Of a stretch of DNA of 64,000 nt, positions 38,526 through 51,126 are shown one piece after another; the stretch's first letter is position 1, and every line of letters starts with the position of its first letter. The DNA is from Gymnothorax reevesii. Lineage: Eukaryota > Chordata > Actinopteri > Anguilliformes > Muraenidae. The notes below the pieces were generated by a model. The model ran no database searches. It saw only the letters and a program-made list of their open reading frames with translations, and was not told the origin of the DNA. The DNA is taken from NCBI GenBank assembly GCA_029721435.1, contig CM056580.1, positions 29,010,367-29,074,366 of the forward strand, given 5' to 3'. The translations under genes and the position numbers were made by a program.

Positions 38526-40716
38526 ATCTGTTTTTACGTGTAAAAACCATTCTAGTTTTGTTTGAGATCATGCGGTTCAATACTCCAAATCATTTAAAAT
38601 ACAGAAAGGCTTTGAGATCCTAAAAGGTGGATGGTGCTATTGACATGCCAACATTACGTCATGCCCAGGACTCAGATCATCAGCTCGTTCACAAGTGGTA
38701 CATGCTTTTATTTCAATTATTGTTTATGGGTGCACATTATTGGCCAAATTAGCATTTCATGGATGCAAGGCTTTCATTTCCATGTGGTTCTCAAGAAATG
38801 CATATATTATCTCACGAGACAAAATGACAGTTTTCTTTCGGGCAACAGTTAAACTCAAGACCCTTATTTTTTTTGCAAATTTTCAGAGATCCCACTCATT
38901 CCCATAAACATTCGAACCATGGAACTGGAAGTGGAAAAATGCCAACAAAACTGCATACAAAATAAAAACAGGGCAGTGACTCTCAATTGAGCCCAACTTT
39001 GCAGGACGGGTGCATGAACTATTTGGACTAAAGGTGATGAAAAACTGTGAATACTTAACTTCATAACGTCAAGCATTGCCATAGCAACCACTTCAGACAA
39101 GTAAGGAGACCTATCCCTTGGGGACTGCCCACTGAAGCAGTCAATCCTGCTGAACCATGTGTAAAACATACCACAATAAGAGCCTGTACTTCACAGGCTT
39201 AGCTAAACACCTGAATGGCATTGACAGTTCCATTAATGCTCATTCTACAACTTATGTCACAAGTTTTCTCAGCTGCATCCACCAACAGTAGCTCTGAAGA
39301 GACAGCATTTCGAGCCTATTCAGGGAGTTATTTCATAATTAAATGTGAATGCCGCTCAGGACACAAGAACACAAATACATTGGGTATGTTTTTCTCAACT
39401 TCACAAGTGGCAGATATTTTCCATTCCAAAATATGCCTTTTTGCATTTCTTCCACAACTGACAACCCCCACACCTATCCAAACCTCCTGTCCTGCTCAGG
39501 TATCGGACAACAGGCCAGAGCCAAGGCATGGGACAAGGACTGATGTACAGTAACACGAGAGGTAAACAGCGCTTAGGCAAGATGGTTCCTTTAGTTTGAG
39601 TTACACCCAGACAAAATTTACATCCACCTGCTAGACCCTGGGTATACGCCCCTTGGGTTTTACACTGCGTTAATTATACACAGAGAGAGATGTACCTTTA
39701 TAGTATGGTTCAAAAGCGTTTAATCCCTCCCAACGGTTAAAAGTGGAGCAGTCACGAAACCATCACATTAGGAAAATTTTATATTTGGACACACTGTGGG
39801 CATTCTTTCCAAATCAGAGGAAACTCTCCCAGGGCAGGAAAACATCGGAATTGACACAGGGAGGCACACCCTTTCCTGAAAAAGAAAATCACCGGAGCTG
39901 AAGGAAACACTCCAAACTTACCTGGAACAAAATGATCAGGGGTAGGCACCAAAATGCACACTGACAGAGAGATATTGGCTAGACAGATGCCTGCCTGGAG
40001 CAACTCTTGGAGTAAAAGCAGCTTTTGAGGAGGAAAAGTTATCTTTGGAAATCTGCCCAAGTTTAGCCGGCTGTTTTGCGGCTATGTAAGCAGAGCTGTC
40101 TGGATGCTCATGGACATCTTCTCTCTCTAAGGTCCTAATTTACTCCATGCTGAGTAAGGCAGCTGCAGCGCAATAGATTACACAGCAAGACAAAGCCTAA
40201 GTTGAGATGCACTATGCCCACAAAAAGCAAACTACTCTTCAGTAAAAATAAGTTCAGTTTTAAACTGCCATATATCTGCATTCACTTCATTTACTTATTT
40301 TCACGCTTAAACCCCCAAATCCAGAAATAAAAGAAAATGGAGATCTGTAGAACACAGGGCCGGTGCATCTAAAATCCATTTACTGAAAATCTACAAGTTG
40401 GTACCCAAAACTGTTCATGGGACTAGATGAGGCTGCCATCACAAGAAGTCTACAGTTTGCAAGGATTTGTTTGCATAGAATACTACACGTCCCTAAAAAG
40501 CAACTAAATTTCTAATCTCAATTTTAAAATGTGAAGGAAACCATTACCACACGCTATGCTAAGGTACTACACAGCTAAATGTAAATTAAAGGCATGTGGA
40601 TGGTCAGGGGCCACAGAGGGAGAGGCTGTGAGGCCCTGATGGAGATGCCTGGGTGGCAGCAGGGAGCAGCAGATGTAGAAGCGCTCCCTCTCCCTCATGT
40701 TTCCAATCTCTTCCCA

Positions 40717-40742
40717 TCTCTCTCTCTCTCTCTCGCTCTCTT
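40717..40742. repeat. CT microsatellite
   Basis: A run of ctctctct interrupted by one cg, in JMY intron 1. Confidence 0.9.
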
Positions 40743-42755
40743 TCTGTCGGCATGCAGTAGTTATCATCATCCACACCGCTGACGCATGCACATCAGGTGG
40801 TATTAAGGCAGATATTGGTGATGTATTTTGCATTTCAAAGCTACTATAATCTCCTTGCTCAAGGAGAAGCCGGGATCAGCTCAACCTCCTCGCTGCTCCA
40901 CCAAAATGCAGTCAGTCCTGCTCTGCTGTGCACAGTACTCTCTACAGAGCAGGTGAGGTGAGGCTTCAGTCCCCAAATAGGGTGGTGCTCAAAATCAGCC
41001 AAAATATTTTTAGCATCCTACAAATGTCAATTATTTCAGATTAGTGAACGTTTTGATGTCTGACAACAGTTCCTGTGAACCAGAATCTCCAAATTTTTAG
41101 GAACAGAACTGGGGATCAGTTATGGCTGACTCTGAACATGATGAAACAGAATTAAACTCATTGCATGCCAGGAAGATTTGTCAACAAACGCATCATAACT
41201 TGCCTCCAACTAGGCTCAAATCTGTTCAAAAATGCAATAAAATACCAAGAGATAGTATATTTCTGCGATATGTCAAGTAGTAGAACTGAACACAGCACTG
41301 ACACCATCACAGCAAATGAATAGAGGAGAGATTTGATGTCTCATGAGATGACAGTTATGCAGGCAAAACCTTCCGTAGTACCTCAGAGGAAGACATGTTA
41401 AGGCTTTAGCCAGTTTGCCGACCTGAATGCTGACCAACTGCGCTTTGCTACTTTAAAAGGCACATAACGGCAGAGGCAGATATACCTCATACACCGAAAT
41501 ACGGCCTCTACACCGGGCCCCCAGCTCCACACTATGCTCCTATCAGGAAGTAGCCTCTGCCCTTAAGATCCAAGCGTAAAGCAACAGATGGCAGCTTTAG
41601 GGATTTCTGACACAAAGAAAATGCAGAGGCCACGTGTTTCAATGTTTGGAGAATGACGTCATCCGCAAGGCTCCACCCACTCGCACCCATGCATGTCCTC
41701 ACTCAGTGAATCTTTACAGCAAAGAACAATTTAAAAAAATACCACATTGTGTAGAAATCTAATCCTTTGTGAGCTTTTCCAATTATTTTTTCTAGCTCAA
41801 TAATACTTTGCGAGATCTGACAACTTCTGAAAGACCCAGTGCAGCGGAACAATCGTCGCAACCATGATTTGTATCCTACCTCGGTGAAAATGGGAGATAA
41901 GGATGCCGATTAAGTGTGAGCGGTTGAACCACCCATTTTGTTTTCAACAAAACACGTTACATTTAAGTCCTTCTTAATTCAAAATATTGAGATATGGGTA
42001 CATTATTCTAAAGAACAGAAAAATAATGCCAGGTAGGAAATCAAATCATCAAATGAAAAAAAACCTTTTCAGAACTTCGCTGAGAATTAGCCTAGCAATT
42101 GACAGGAACAATGCATCAGAAACCACGGACATTTGCGAGGCAAACAGGCTTTAAAAATTAAGATACGTGTTTTGATTCAATTCAAACAGCGTAAATCTAC
42201 TAATTGACCAGATATAAAAATGAAGCTCCATCACATTTTCATTTTTATGCCCAAATTAACGCGGTACTTAAAGCTCGTTGTATAATAGGAGCGAGTCCAA
42301 CGTCAAAGCGAAAACAGTTGTTGAGCGAGTTCAAAACACTTTTAGACTACTTTGTCGTTCATTTCCAATTACGGATAAGACGAAAACATTTCACAGCAAA
42401 TTAGGCAACACTGTGAATTTAACGCCGTGGACTAGTCTGCATACCGAAGTGGGCAATTACGACAGTATCAAGTGAATTGTTGTTCTTCATCCTGAACGCG
42501 AGTCAATTAGCTAATAAACTGTACACAATTGAAATGACGACCAAATGCGCAATCGTAATAAATGTAAATACACATTCAAACAAAGTTGATGTCGTGCGAC
42601 CAAACATTAAATTCCCATGGGGTGTGAATTTCCTATTTTTACTTTAAATGATTTCTTTCTGCTCGGGAGGAGGGTTATGGTCTTTGTTTGGGCAAGTGAC
42701 GGTTGAGGAGAGTGGTGACAGATTTACATTGCTCACTCCGTTGGCTTTGTCCTAC

Positions 42756-43616
42756 CTCTTGTAGATGCTTTTTGGCTCTATGAAGCGCGTCCTCGTATCC
42801 CTTTTGTCTTAGCTCGCTCAAACTTTCATAGTACTCCTCTGGATCGTCGCTCTCCGTAAACAGCACTTGAGAAAGAATCTTCCATCCACAAGTGTCCAGT
42901 GCATGGCCGAGGTAGACCTGTAGCTGGTAGCAAAGGGTATCCATCTCCGATTGAGTGACCTCCGGAGGTCCAAATAACACTGTCCACATCCCTGACGATT
43001 CCTCCGGGAGCGGGGGCAAGCATGGTTCCAGGTCCGAATTGACGGAACACAGCTGAAAATGGATCGCCCTCAAATCCTGAAAGGAGAAAAGTCCAGCCCA
43101 ACTGCAGTTCTCACGGATATTATGCTCAAGATCGTCAGAGTCGGCCAGTTCACCAAGTTCTGCAGTGTGATGCTCGCCGGTAGGGTCCAAAATCTCAATG
43201 TCCAGCATTCCGAGAGGGCTTTTGCGCCAAACGTTAGCCCCCCTAACTTTACTGCCACTTCTATCCGGGCCAGAGGTCTCCGATGTGCCTCCTCGGGAGT
43301 GACTATTAGGGTCACTTCGCCGACCTTTGGTTCTGTTTTGACTGCAACAGTCATCCTTTTCCATCAAGGGGCCTTTCAAACTAGTTTGTTTAAACTTGGT
43401 CGCTCCAGCCCCCGAGGATAGCCTTCCTTCGGCTCCCGGGTCTTTAGCAATACTCCTCCTCTGCACGGTTCTATTGTGACATGTAATCGCGAATTTCCCT
43501 TCTATCTCATTCCAAGCCACGATGAAAACAAATTTGTGCTTGTCTTTCTCTTCAAAAACATTTGGTCGAACGGCAACCCATCCTGACTCCAAATGATCCT
43601 CCATTGCGAAGGACAT
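42756..43616 (-). CDS. jmy: JMY coding exon 1 (N-terminal 287 residues)
   Basis: First coding exon of junction-mediating and regulatory protein, which nucleates and branches actin through C-terminal WH2/CA segments and acts as a p300 cofactor in the nucleus. The exon starts at an ATG reading MSFAMEDHLESGWVAV, the family's characteristic N-terminus, followed by KHKFVFIVAWNEIEGKFAIT. Residues about 50-168 are a low-complexity, poorly conserved linker, shorter than I recall in mammals. Residues 169-287 are the conserved block with CSWAGLFSFQDLR, GMWTVLFG, DTLCYQLQVYLGH, CGWKILSQVLF and EEYYESLSELRQKGYE, ending in a coiled-coil start. The exon ends CAAGAG followed by gtagga (donor at 42755), phase 0; the frame continues openly for another 26 codons into the intron, which is read-through. 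It joins exon 2 at 12988. WHAMM is the closest paralogue, but these motifs fit JMY better. The actin-binding C-terminus is outside the window. Confidence 0.95.
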
Positions 43617-44420
43617 CTTTTCGCACAGACAAACTAGCGAAAATATGTGTCTTTCCGCTAACTACGCTACAGCGAAATCGAATTACAGAATTGCTTCCAA
43701 ACCTGGCTTGCCTGACGTTGCCCGTTACTGAAGTATAAGGTACGTTCCTGCCTTTCACGATTCCTCACAAGCACGATTAAGTAAAATAGCAGCTGACCAC
43801 TTGGGTAAACATTTCAGAATCTCTAAATGTCCATAAAACAGCCATCTTTGCTGCTCTCTAAAACCAGATTGAATATTGTAAGCAGGTACCGCAGTAAGTG
43901 TATCTTAATCACTTACATAGCCTTAACAAGCGAACTATTTCGCTGGTAACCTGAAATAAACGCAAAACCTCTGTGTTACCATTAAAGCTCTCTACAGCTC
44001 CAGACAATGCGGAGGGTTACTGTCACGTGTGAAGGTCTGTTTACACGACACGGAGTGAGCAGCTTGCTCGAGCCCTTCTGTCAACTGTTTTGTCTTTTCT
44101 TCATCCCTTTCAACTGCAGTGTTCCTTGCTCGCCGTAATCCTTCACAAACTTTAAATCGCCGAACTTTCATGAAACCCAAGGATCCGACGTCGCTCGGTC
44201 GACTTTTTCGGCCAAAATTGCCGTATCATTGATAAATATTACCAGGAGAAATTTCTGTTTTCTTGGTCATCTATACCTCCGCACATCTCTCGAGTCCAAT
44301 GTTTTCAACTGACGAGCGTTGTCGACGTATTAAGTATCTGCATGTGGGTTACGCAATGTACGTGATGACGCACGGAACGTAGCGCAGGTTGGCATAGCGG
44401 CATGTCGAGCATGCTCGAAC
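43617..44420 (-). promoter_or_regulatory. jmy: Presumed JMY 5' UTR and promoter region
   Basis: Sequence immediately upstream of the JMY start codon. It is richer in CpG than its surroundings, for example around 44180-44210 (gacgtcgctcggtcgac) and 44340-44410, and has a CRE-like tgatgacgca near 44362. No clear TATA box was seen at a fixed distance. The assignment rests on position and CpG content only; the transcription start is not visible. Confidence 0.4.
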
Positions 44421-45551
44421 CATGGGAAAATCACATTTTTAGTTTTATGAATAGCTCGTCGTTAGTGCTGTGCAAATACCGAGTTGACTGACCCGCATTA
44501 TTTTTGCAGTTTGCGTCATAAAATACACTATACAGGCAAAAGTGTGTGGGCACCTTGCTGACTCATCGAAAACGGTCATTTTACATTTTAGCTAAATATC
44601 ATTCTAGTTGACCAGGATAAGTCGGTATTGCCAGACGTTCCATCTTGAACGCGAGGGTATTCCCCCGTCCAACTCCAATTAGCGTCAACTGAGTCTTAAG
44701 TAAGGGAGAGGGTGATGAGGTATTGACAGTCTTACGAAATCTGAAAAAAAACCAATTGAATTTCAATATCCTCATTTGGAGGTCTGTCGTATCAGGCTAT
44801 GCTGACCAATTAATTCCAAATTCAGCTGAAATGTCAGATATTTAAAATAAAATATGTCAGTTTTCCAATGTATTTCAAGTGTTTTGATGAGGTTTCATTG
44901 AAAATTCCAGACATTCCTGGCCATACAAAGCAGTAGGTAGCTAAAACAGTTTCTTCAGCTCCTCCAGAAGGTAAAGGACTTGATCAGAATGTTAGGGCAT
45001 TTTTCCCAGGTAAACAGCATTTGATTGATTATTACAGATTCCACAGGACATCTGTGAAACATTAATGAAAAATTTGCCTCCTGACAACTATCCCTCTTCA
45101 GGAATTTGTCATTTTGTGTCTTTTAAATGGTGCTGCTGTCTTAAGACTTATTGTTATGGTACTTGATTGGAATTGGGTGGTGGTTTACGGCCGATTGTAG
45201 CCAAAAGCGTCCACCAAAGCAGTGGTTGGGCCCTTATTAAAAGCCCTTAACCCCAAATTGCTGCAGTGGGACAATCCCATGCATAGTCAAATTAACTGTA
45301 ACTTAAGTAAAGGCATCAGCAAAACCACTGTTTCTCAACGTCATTCCTTAAGACCCCATATGCAGACATAATTTTGAATATGTTGATTTGTTCTTAATTG
45401 GATCCTTTTCGTGTTAACAGAAGTTATTTACTCTCATTAGTCACATACATACCCCTATATACCTGCCATCCAGAAGTTGAAGTGTTCATTCAAATAAATT
45501 AAGTGCACATTTCACCAACTAAACTAACAAGAGTTGTCAGAAAGACAACAA

Positions 45552-45646
45552 AGCTCGCCCGGGCAAGGTTAAAGTTTTTCTGCACGCGGGCGGACGCAGA
45601 CGCCGAGGGTACGACAATAGCTCTCCGGACATTCGTCTCGGCGAGC
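45552..45646. mobile_element. Small MITE-like sequence
   Basis: agctcgcc near 45553 and ggcgagct near 45639 are inverted copies; gcgggcggacgcagacg lies before the right end, as in other GC-ended MITEs here. Short, so boundaries are uncertain. Confidence 0.45.
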
Positions 45647-46012
45647 TAAGAATGATGGTGAAATGATAATTGAACAACCGAACCCGTGGCATTATTTTCT
45701 TTTCACAAAATGCAGGGCTGGCTTGTTGTCACTTACCTTGTCTTAGAGATATAACTATCAACAAAAGTGCTAGTTCGTCAGTGGCCATAAGTCAATACTG
45801 TCATCACTGAAGAAAAAAAGTGAGCAATTTATACGTTTCAGGTTTTAAGAGGACCAAACCAAATAAAAATTCAAGAATATGAGCCATTATTTGACATTTG
45901 TTCAGCTAATTTACCATTGGATTGCAACAACCATTGCATTGCTACAACAGTGAGTATCTGACATATTTTGGAAATCTTCCTGCCTCACTGAGTGGATTTG
46001 GAAAATTTAGTA

Positions 46013-46223
46013 TACTGAACAACAAAAGAAACGCAAGTTAATTAAAGGCAGCCTGGAAAATAAGTTTGCGCCTAATTATTTTAGAAAAGCAAATTTATTA
46101 CTTGCGCGTGCACATTTACACTGGTTTCATCAAACGTTTCTTTATTTTGCGGTCACTTTGACTGAGTAACCATAAGAGTACATTGACTAACTAGCTAACT
46201 AGCGTTTCTTTTTTTGCTCAGTA
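46013..46223. mobile_element. 211-bp Tc1/mariner-type MITE
   Basis: TA-bordered; ends ctgaacaacaaaagaaacgc and, inverted, ctgagcaaaaaaagaaacgc match at 18 of 20. No coding content. Confidence 0.8.
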
Positions 46224-46634
46224 TGCTTCTGAGAAGCCATTGATATGGAAATTCAATACATTCTGTAACTTCCGATACTGACAATTTCCAACATCCAAGG
46301 TTTTCACCGAGAAGAAAAATTGTCGCCAAAGCAATTCTTAAAGGCCATAAAACAATACCGCCTCTCCTGTCAATTAGGAGACATGTTCTTTTTTTGCCAT
46401 TTGTACTGCAAAGGCAGAAGAAAATAACTTCTTGCAGTGCAATTTTGGCCACAAGGTGATACACTTGAGCTGTGTTTTTATTCTACAACCAAAGCCTAGT
46501 CTTGGGAAAATATGACCTTCTGAATGGAGCTTCTGCATACTAAACTCACTTTAGCCCAGGATTAGGCTTTATCTGTGCTTGCGAAACTGGCCTTAAATGA
46601 TTGAAAATTAACAAGAGCCATCTAGCAATGGCAG

Positions 46635-46841
46635 ATCCCCCCGGCTGTAGGTTGTGTAACAACCTTTAAAAGGCACATCTACACATCCTGATTGACATGT
46701 GTGTCAAGTTTGGTGAAGGTAGCACATATAGTTTCCGAGATATGGCCCGGACAAAATCTTGTTTACAAACGGACGGACAGACATACAGACGGACGGACAG
46801 AGCGATAGCTATTTCCCCCCGCATTATATGCCGGGGGGGAT
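46635..46841. mobile_element. 207-bp MITE with GC-rich ends
   Basis: atccccccggc (46635) and gccgggggggat (46830-46841) are inverted copies differing by one G in the run. Inside are tgtgtcaagtttggtgaagg, a gagatatggcccgga block and repeated acggacgg(a) near the right end, paralleling the 30366 element. Confidence 0.7.
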
Positions 46842-47112
46842 AAAAATTAACACAGTTATTTTAGAATAGCGACATGGACCTATTCATGGAACATACAAAT
46901 GATACTAGAATTAATTTTGCAAACAAAACACTTCACATTGAAAATATTTTTGACCCTTACTTTTAAAACCAACATTATGTAAAAGTCATTGCCTGTATAT
47001 GATATTCAAACAACTTGGTATTCTTTACAGATCCATTGTTTTATTTAAAAGTGAATGTTTTGATGAAATGCCACAAAAATGCATATCTGGAACACAACCT
47101 ATGTCAAAGATC

Positions 47113-47118
47113 TTTATT
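47113..47118 (-). terminator. bhmt: Candidate BHMT polyadenylation signal
   Basis: AATAAA on the minus strand about 85 bases past the BHMT stop codon. It is the first such hexamer downstream and would give a short 3' UTR. Chosen by position only. Confidence 0.45.
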
Positions 47119-47201
47119 TATCTTTCTTAAAAAGTGTGGAGTTTCAGAGACGAAGCCATAAGAAGCTTTACAAATGAAAAGGATTAAAAATTGTATATCA
47201 A

Positions 47202-47283
47202 TCATTCATGAGGAGTTGCCATGGAGGGACACTTTGGACGCCCAGACGCTGGAAGCAAACTCTCCCAGTATTCACGATTAGCC
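47202..47283 (-). CDS. bhmt: BHMT exon 8 (last coding exon, early stop)
   Basis: Terminal coding exon of betaine-homocysteine S-methyltransferase. The acceptor cacccag precedes G-GCT-AAT-CGT; joined to exon 7 it gives [19 protein letters not shown], then [10 protein letters not shown] and TGA at 47204-47202. In human BHMT and, as I recall, zebrafish Bhmt, about 34-38 more residues follow (a segment beginning near GWGVTKG) that form part of the dimerisation arm. Here they are absent; the next codons downstream show no similarity to them. Mammalian BHMT2 ends at almost the same point. No alternative last exon was recognised downstream. Confidence 0.9.
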
Positions 47284-47798
47284 CTGGGTGAAAAGAGAAG
47301 GTGGAATATGAGTATTTCCACATTACAGACCCCGTTAAACAAGTTCATTCTTGAAATTTAGAACCAAGTTTACAGGCAGATCTCACAAAAATGCTTTCAG
47401 CCAATTGCTCTTGAAATCATGCATGGATATTCAAGAATACTCTAAAATTAATTAATTTTTATGTCCTTTGGTAATCTGAATGGTCATCAAGAAATTTAAA
47501 ATACAAAAACAGAAGCCCAAATAATCTTAAAATCCATCAGTTATATACAGCAGTCTCCATGAAATGTCACCCACTTAAAAAATAAAAAATGAAATGAAGT
47601 TAAATTACGGGGGAGACCCAAGTTTATGGACATAGTTTGTGAACTATCATTTGAGTCCAGATGAGTTCATTCAGATTCTCATTTTAAAAATGACGAAGCC
47701 GGTCTCGATCTGCATATAATTATTGGACAACTCCGGTCAGGACTGATAATCCGTCTCAAAGGAAAGACCCACTTAGTGAAATATTTGGGGATACATAC

Positions 47799-48027
47799 TT
47801 TGCTCTGGTGCAGGGTCGGTAGTGTTTTTCCAGAGCACTGCCCCACAGCCCATGCTTCTCTGATGCCTGGGGTAGGAAACCTCTTTCAGTTGCTAGCTCC
47901 TCTGACAAAGCACGGATGTGGTACGGCTCAAACCCGCAGCAGCCGCCAATATAGCGAATGCCAACGTTGTACGCCTCCCTGGCATATTTTTGCATATCCC
48001 ATCGGGTCATGGCTCTTGATTCCAGTG
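47799..48027 (-). CDS. bhmt: BHMT exon 7 (zinc-site CC motif)
   Basis: A 229-bp exon with acceptor ttctttag and donor gtatgt. It encodes [20 protein letters not shown], then [20 protein letters not shown], then [20 protein letters not shown]. The adjacent cysteines in GGCCGFEP are two of the three zinc ligands of the enzyme (Cys299 and Cys300 in human BHMT); zinc activates the homocysteine thiol. Phases (two bases in, two bases out) fit exons 6 and 8. Confidence 0.95.
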
Positions 48028-48117
48028 CTAAAGAACAATAATATCAAAGATCACATGAATTTTTAACATTCAAAGCAATCGTCACATCAAATAAGAGGTT
48101 TTCCAATTGTTTCTTAC

Positions 48118-48300
48118 CAAAGGGGAACTCAGGGAGGGTGAGATACCCGCCGACATTGCACTCTGGAGTGTGGAATCCGAGGGGCTGCAGCATCAAGTGG
48201 GCTTTCAGACCAGCTGCCTCTAGGCCTTCCTTCATCAGTGACACAGTCTTCAGGCCACACACAGGGTCCAGGAAGCAGTTCACCCCAACAATCTTGGCAC
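48118..48300 (-). CDS. bhmt: BHMT exon 6 (third zinc ligand)
   Basis: A 183-bp exon with acceptor ggttcag and donor gtaaga. It encodes [20 protein letters not shown], then [20 protein letters not shown], then the segment ending LPEFPF. The cysteine in GVNC corresponds to zinc ligand Cys217 of human BHMT. The exon joins exon 5 to restore a glycine codon (VKAG) and exon 7 to give FALES. Confidence 0.95.
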
Positions 48301-48776
48301 CTGAACCACAGACTCATACTGAAGTTGAAGCCAACCACAGTGCACTTAGCCCATCTGAGCAGCTAATTTAAACTGACAGTCATCTTTTCTGTGCATCTTG
48401 TGTCTGTTTCAGCAACGAAAACACTGCAACTTTGGGAAAACATAGAACTGAATGACTAAACAAGTTGACATTAGTTTCAGAAATGTACTCCAACCCCAGG
48501 AAGAATACTTGACATTTCTGCTTTTGCCAGCAGCAGTTGAGAAATAAAAAAATACTAAAATCTCTTCATTTCAGAAACTAGCCAAATGATGTCAGTCATG
48601 GACGATGGCAGGATATATCCTTGAAACTATTGACATCCCCCCACTGACATAATTCATAGTTTGGCCCAAGGACGGTGCAACAGTAGAAGGGTATATGGTC
48701 CAGAAGAAATCAAGAGGGGAACTGTTCTGGGCCCCAGGAATGTTCACAACAAATTTGACCAAATTCCAGAAAGAAC

Positions 48777-49650
48777 TGCAGTGGGTTTCCCGAAAGCCTC
48801 TTAAAGCTAAGAACCTCTTTAAATTACTCATACAATCATTCTTAAAATAGTGTGGGTTTCCCAAACATGGTTGTAACTAAAGCGTCTCTTTAGTTCACTC
48901 TAAACCAATGAGAGATCCAGACAGCTGGTTCACAGCGAAGAACCGCTTTAAGATCCCTCTCACAGTTGTGTGTTGTTACAAACACACGTGCTTGCGCTTT
49001 CGAATATGGTGCTTATTTCATAAAGAAATAATTGTATTTTATGCACTGATTTGGAATGACAGTGTATTAAATTAATTTGCACATAATAATATCACATTGA
49101 TAATATTTAATCCAATTAACTTACAATAATTATAAAATGATCATGTATTTTTATTAATGAGAAAAATGGCAGCATCTGAATAATCTAAACATAAAGCTGA
49201 AACACCACCACCCCAGCATTCAGTCACAGCCTTTTCCCCTCCATGACCGATTGTCAGATACCACAAGGCCTCAGGCCAACTTAGTGAAAGAATCAGGCTC
49301 TGATTGAATAATTCCAATTAGATAAGCAGACAAGGTGAGGGGAGTTTTACTTCATTATTTAGCCTTTTCTTAATTAATTTCATTATTCCTGTAATCTTTC
49401 ATTGTAATATTTCTGTAGGCTTATGTAATTTAAAAAATATACACTCTCAATCAATTTAGTTATAGTATGATGATAACGCCGTGTCTTTAAAACATTGTAT
49501 TTCAGTGTTGATTGGTTGAACGAGTGATGCATACCTCACAGCAATGATTTATAAACTACTAATGCTTTATCAAGGACACTCTTGGCAAAGAAACTCTTTG
49601 CAAAGTTCCTCTTAAGGCTCCGTCTAACAATTGTGTTTGGGAAACCTGCA
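48777..49650. mobile_element. Candidate DNA transposon in BHMT intron 6-5 region
   Basis: Ends tgcagtgggtttcccgaa and, inverted, tgcaggtttcccaaa are similar, and tctttaaa/tctttag-type blocks repeat internally in both orientations. It lies in the intron between BHMT exons 5 and 6. No transposase; target duplication not clear. Confidence 0.45.
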
Positions 49651-49789
49651 TAACGATAGAATTTCCTTTGCTAAAAAATCTCTTTAAAACATTTGTTAAT
49701 CCCGAGACCCAACCCTGTCTGAGTTAGTGCACTACGTTAAGTTTTGTCAAAGGGTAGTGCTACAGGAATGGCCACAGTGTCACCAGGTT

Positions 49790-50345
49790 TGCTGCTTTGA
49801 GCATCAAGACATTCGCAGCAAAATTGATCTGATTCACATTAGAACAATCTGATGTCTTGCATTTGGAAATATAGTTGCACGTAATGGTGGTGCTACATTA
49901 ACAGCATTAGAGCCGTCACAGGAGCACCAACAGCGGATTTGACAGGATTCCCAGTGTAACTGTTGAGTGATTGCATTTTCAAAAATGAAAAGGTTGGCCT
50001 GATGGTGCTGTTACAGGGAAAGTCAAATGGTTGCAAACATCAAACAACCACAGATGGTTTGAAATGAATCCTATAAAAGTGTCTGAGTTACTGCATTTGG
50101 AAACATTTAATTTAGCCAAGTGGTAGCACTACATGAAACATCACAGAGCCACCAGAATCAATGACTGCACCCTGTAAACATTAGCAATGATGAAAGTAGA
50201 TTTGACGTGGTTCTCATTGAAGCTGTTTGAGTTATTGTTGAGATGGTCTAACAGAAAAGGTCATAGGATCACATTAAATAGTTTGGTTGCTTCTTCATGT
50301 GCCAGGAATGAAGACACGAAGTTTCAAGCGATTCCCTTCAAACAA
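49790..50345. repeat. Highly diverged tandem repeats in a BHMT intron
   Basis: Blocks such as tgcatttggaaatatag / tgcatttggaaacattt / tgcattttcaaaaatga, each followed by a gtggtagcactac-type and a tcacagagccacc-type motif, recur at roughly 110-130 base spacing. Coding-like features are absent. 51627-53335 and 53449-54183, the neighbouring introns, show nothing recognisable. Confidence 0.4.
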
Positions 50346-50978
50346 TTCTAGTTATCATGCTAACACAAAAGAGCAGCAGCAGTGCCAGTGTCCAAGGGGA
50401 CCACAAGATATCCATAAAAACTCTGTTTCTGGGATATACTTAAAAAAAAAACATTCCACCTGAAGCCCCATTGTGACATTTATGTGAATTTGTAAGCCCG
50501 TCTCTTGAATATTCTACAAATCAGCAGTATATAAAAACTTGCCCTGCTCTCAAGAGCTTTAGCTGCAACTGCTTCACACCCCCACTCAGTTGAGTAGAGG
50601 CCTGCGGCTAACAAGCAACTCCACACTACTCCAAACACAGCCAGTCCAGGCAAATGACATGTCCAATCAATCAAGGGAATTGCAGGCAATACCCTTCCTC
50701 CCCAAGGGATCCAGCAGGTAATTGCACAAAATGGCAGCTGGTCCAGTCTGCAATAGTATCGTAACGACAGCACGACAGACCATAAGACAACCTAACACAA
50801 AAACATACGACCTGAGCAGAATGAGCCACAGTGGCAGTGAGCACAAACAAGTGACTCTGATCTCAGAGAGTAAATTCCAGGCACTGATCTATCCTTGCAT
50901 AACAGTTAGGCATGGTTGCATTGTCATTGCCACACATATTTTCTCGTGGTCCAGGATAGCTTACGGGTTAGAATATAC

Positions 50979-51126
50979 CTGCTTTGACTAGTCGGACAGC
51001 ACAGTCCCCTGGGCTGACCCCATTTCTGTCTCCCATAGGCGACATGCACAATGTGGCAGCAACTGGCTTTCCACTGGCCTTGAGAATGTGTACAGCCCAC
51101 TCTGCCTCCTCCACATTCTCAAAGAA
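50979..51126 (-). CDS. bhmt: BHMT exon 5
   Basis: A 148-bp exon with acceptor ttttgtccag and donor gtatat. It encodes [30 protein letters not shown] and [11 protein letters not shown], the middle of the (beta/alpha)8 barrel. The motif FxxVEEAxWAV and the end CAVRLVKAG are typical of BHMT. Phase is 0 in and 1 out, as needed. Confidence 0.94.

Larger units (their letters stand above)
12989..42755 (-). other. jmy: JMY intron 1 (about 29.8 kb), filled with mobile elements
   Basis: Bounded by donor gtagga at 42755 and acceptor ctcctcag ending at 12989. It contains LINE remnants, at least six Tc1-like copies, a large-TIR element, a hAT and several MITEs, described separately. Stretches in it where I see no gene or clear element: 13517-17700 (only short A/T repeats and weakly repeated direct motifs near 13840-14110), 18607-19820, 21396-22169, 32038-34145 and 38526-42755 (only a short CT microsatellite). 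Confidence 0.9.

Noticed and set aside
43059..43421. A plus-strand frame inside JMY exon 1
   Set aside because: It is antisense to a clearly conserved coding exon, so it is a shadow.
44528..44560. Tc1-like terminus (cactatacaggcaaaagtgt)
   Set aside because: A partner end was not found within several kilobases, and the match is too short to call an element.
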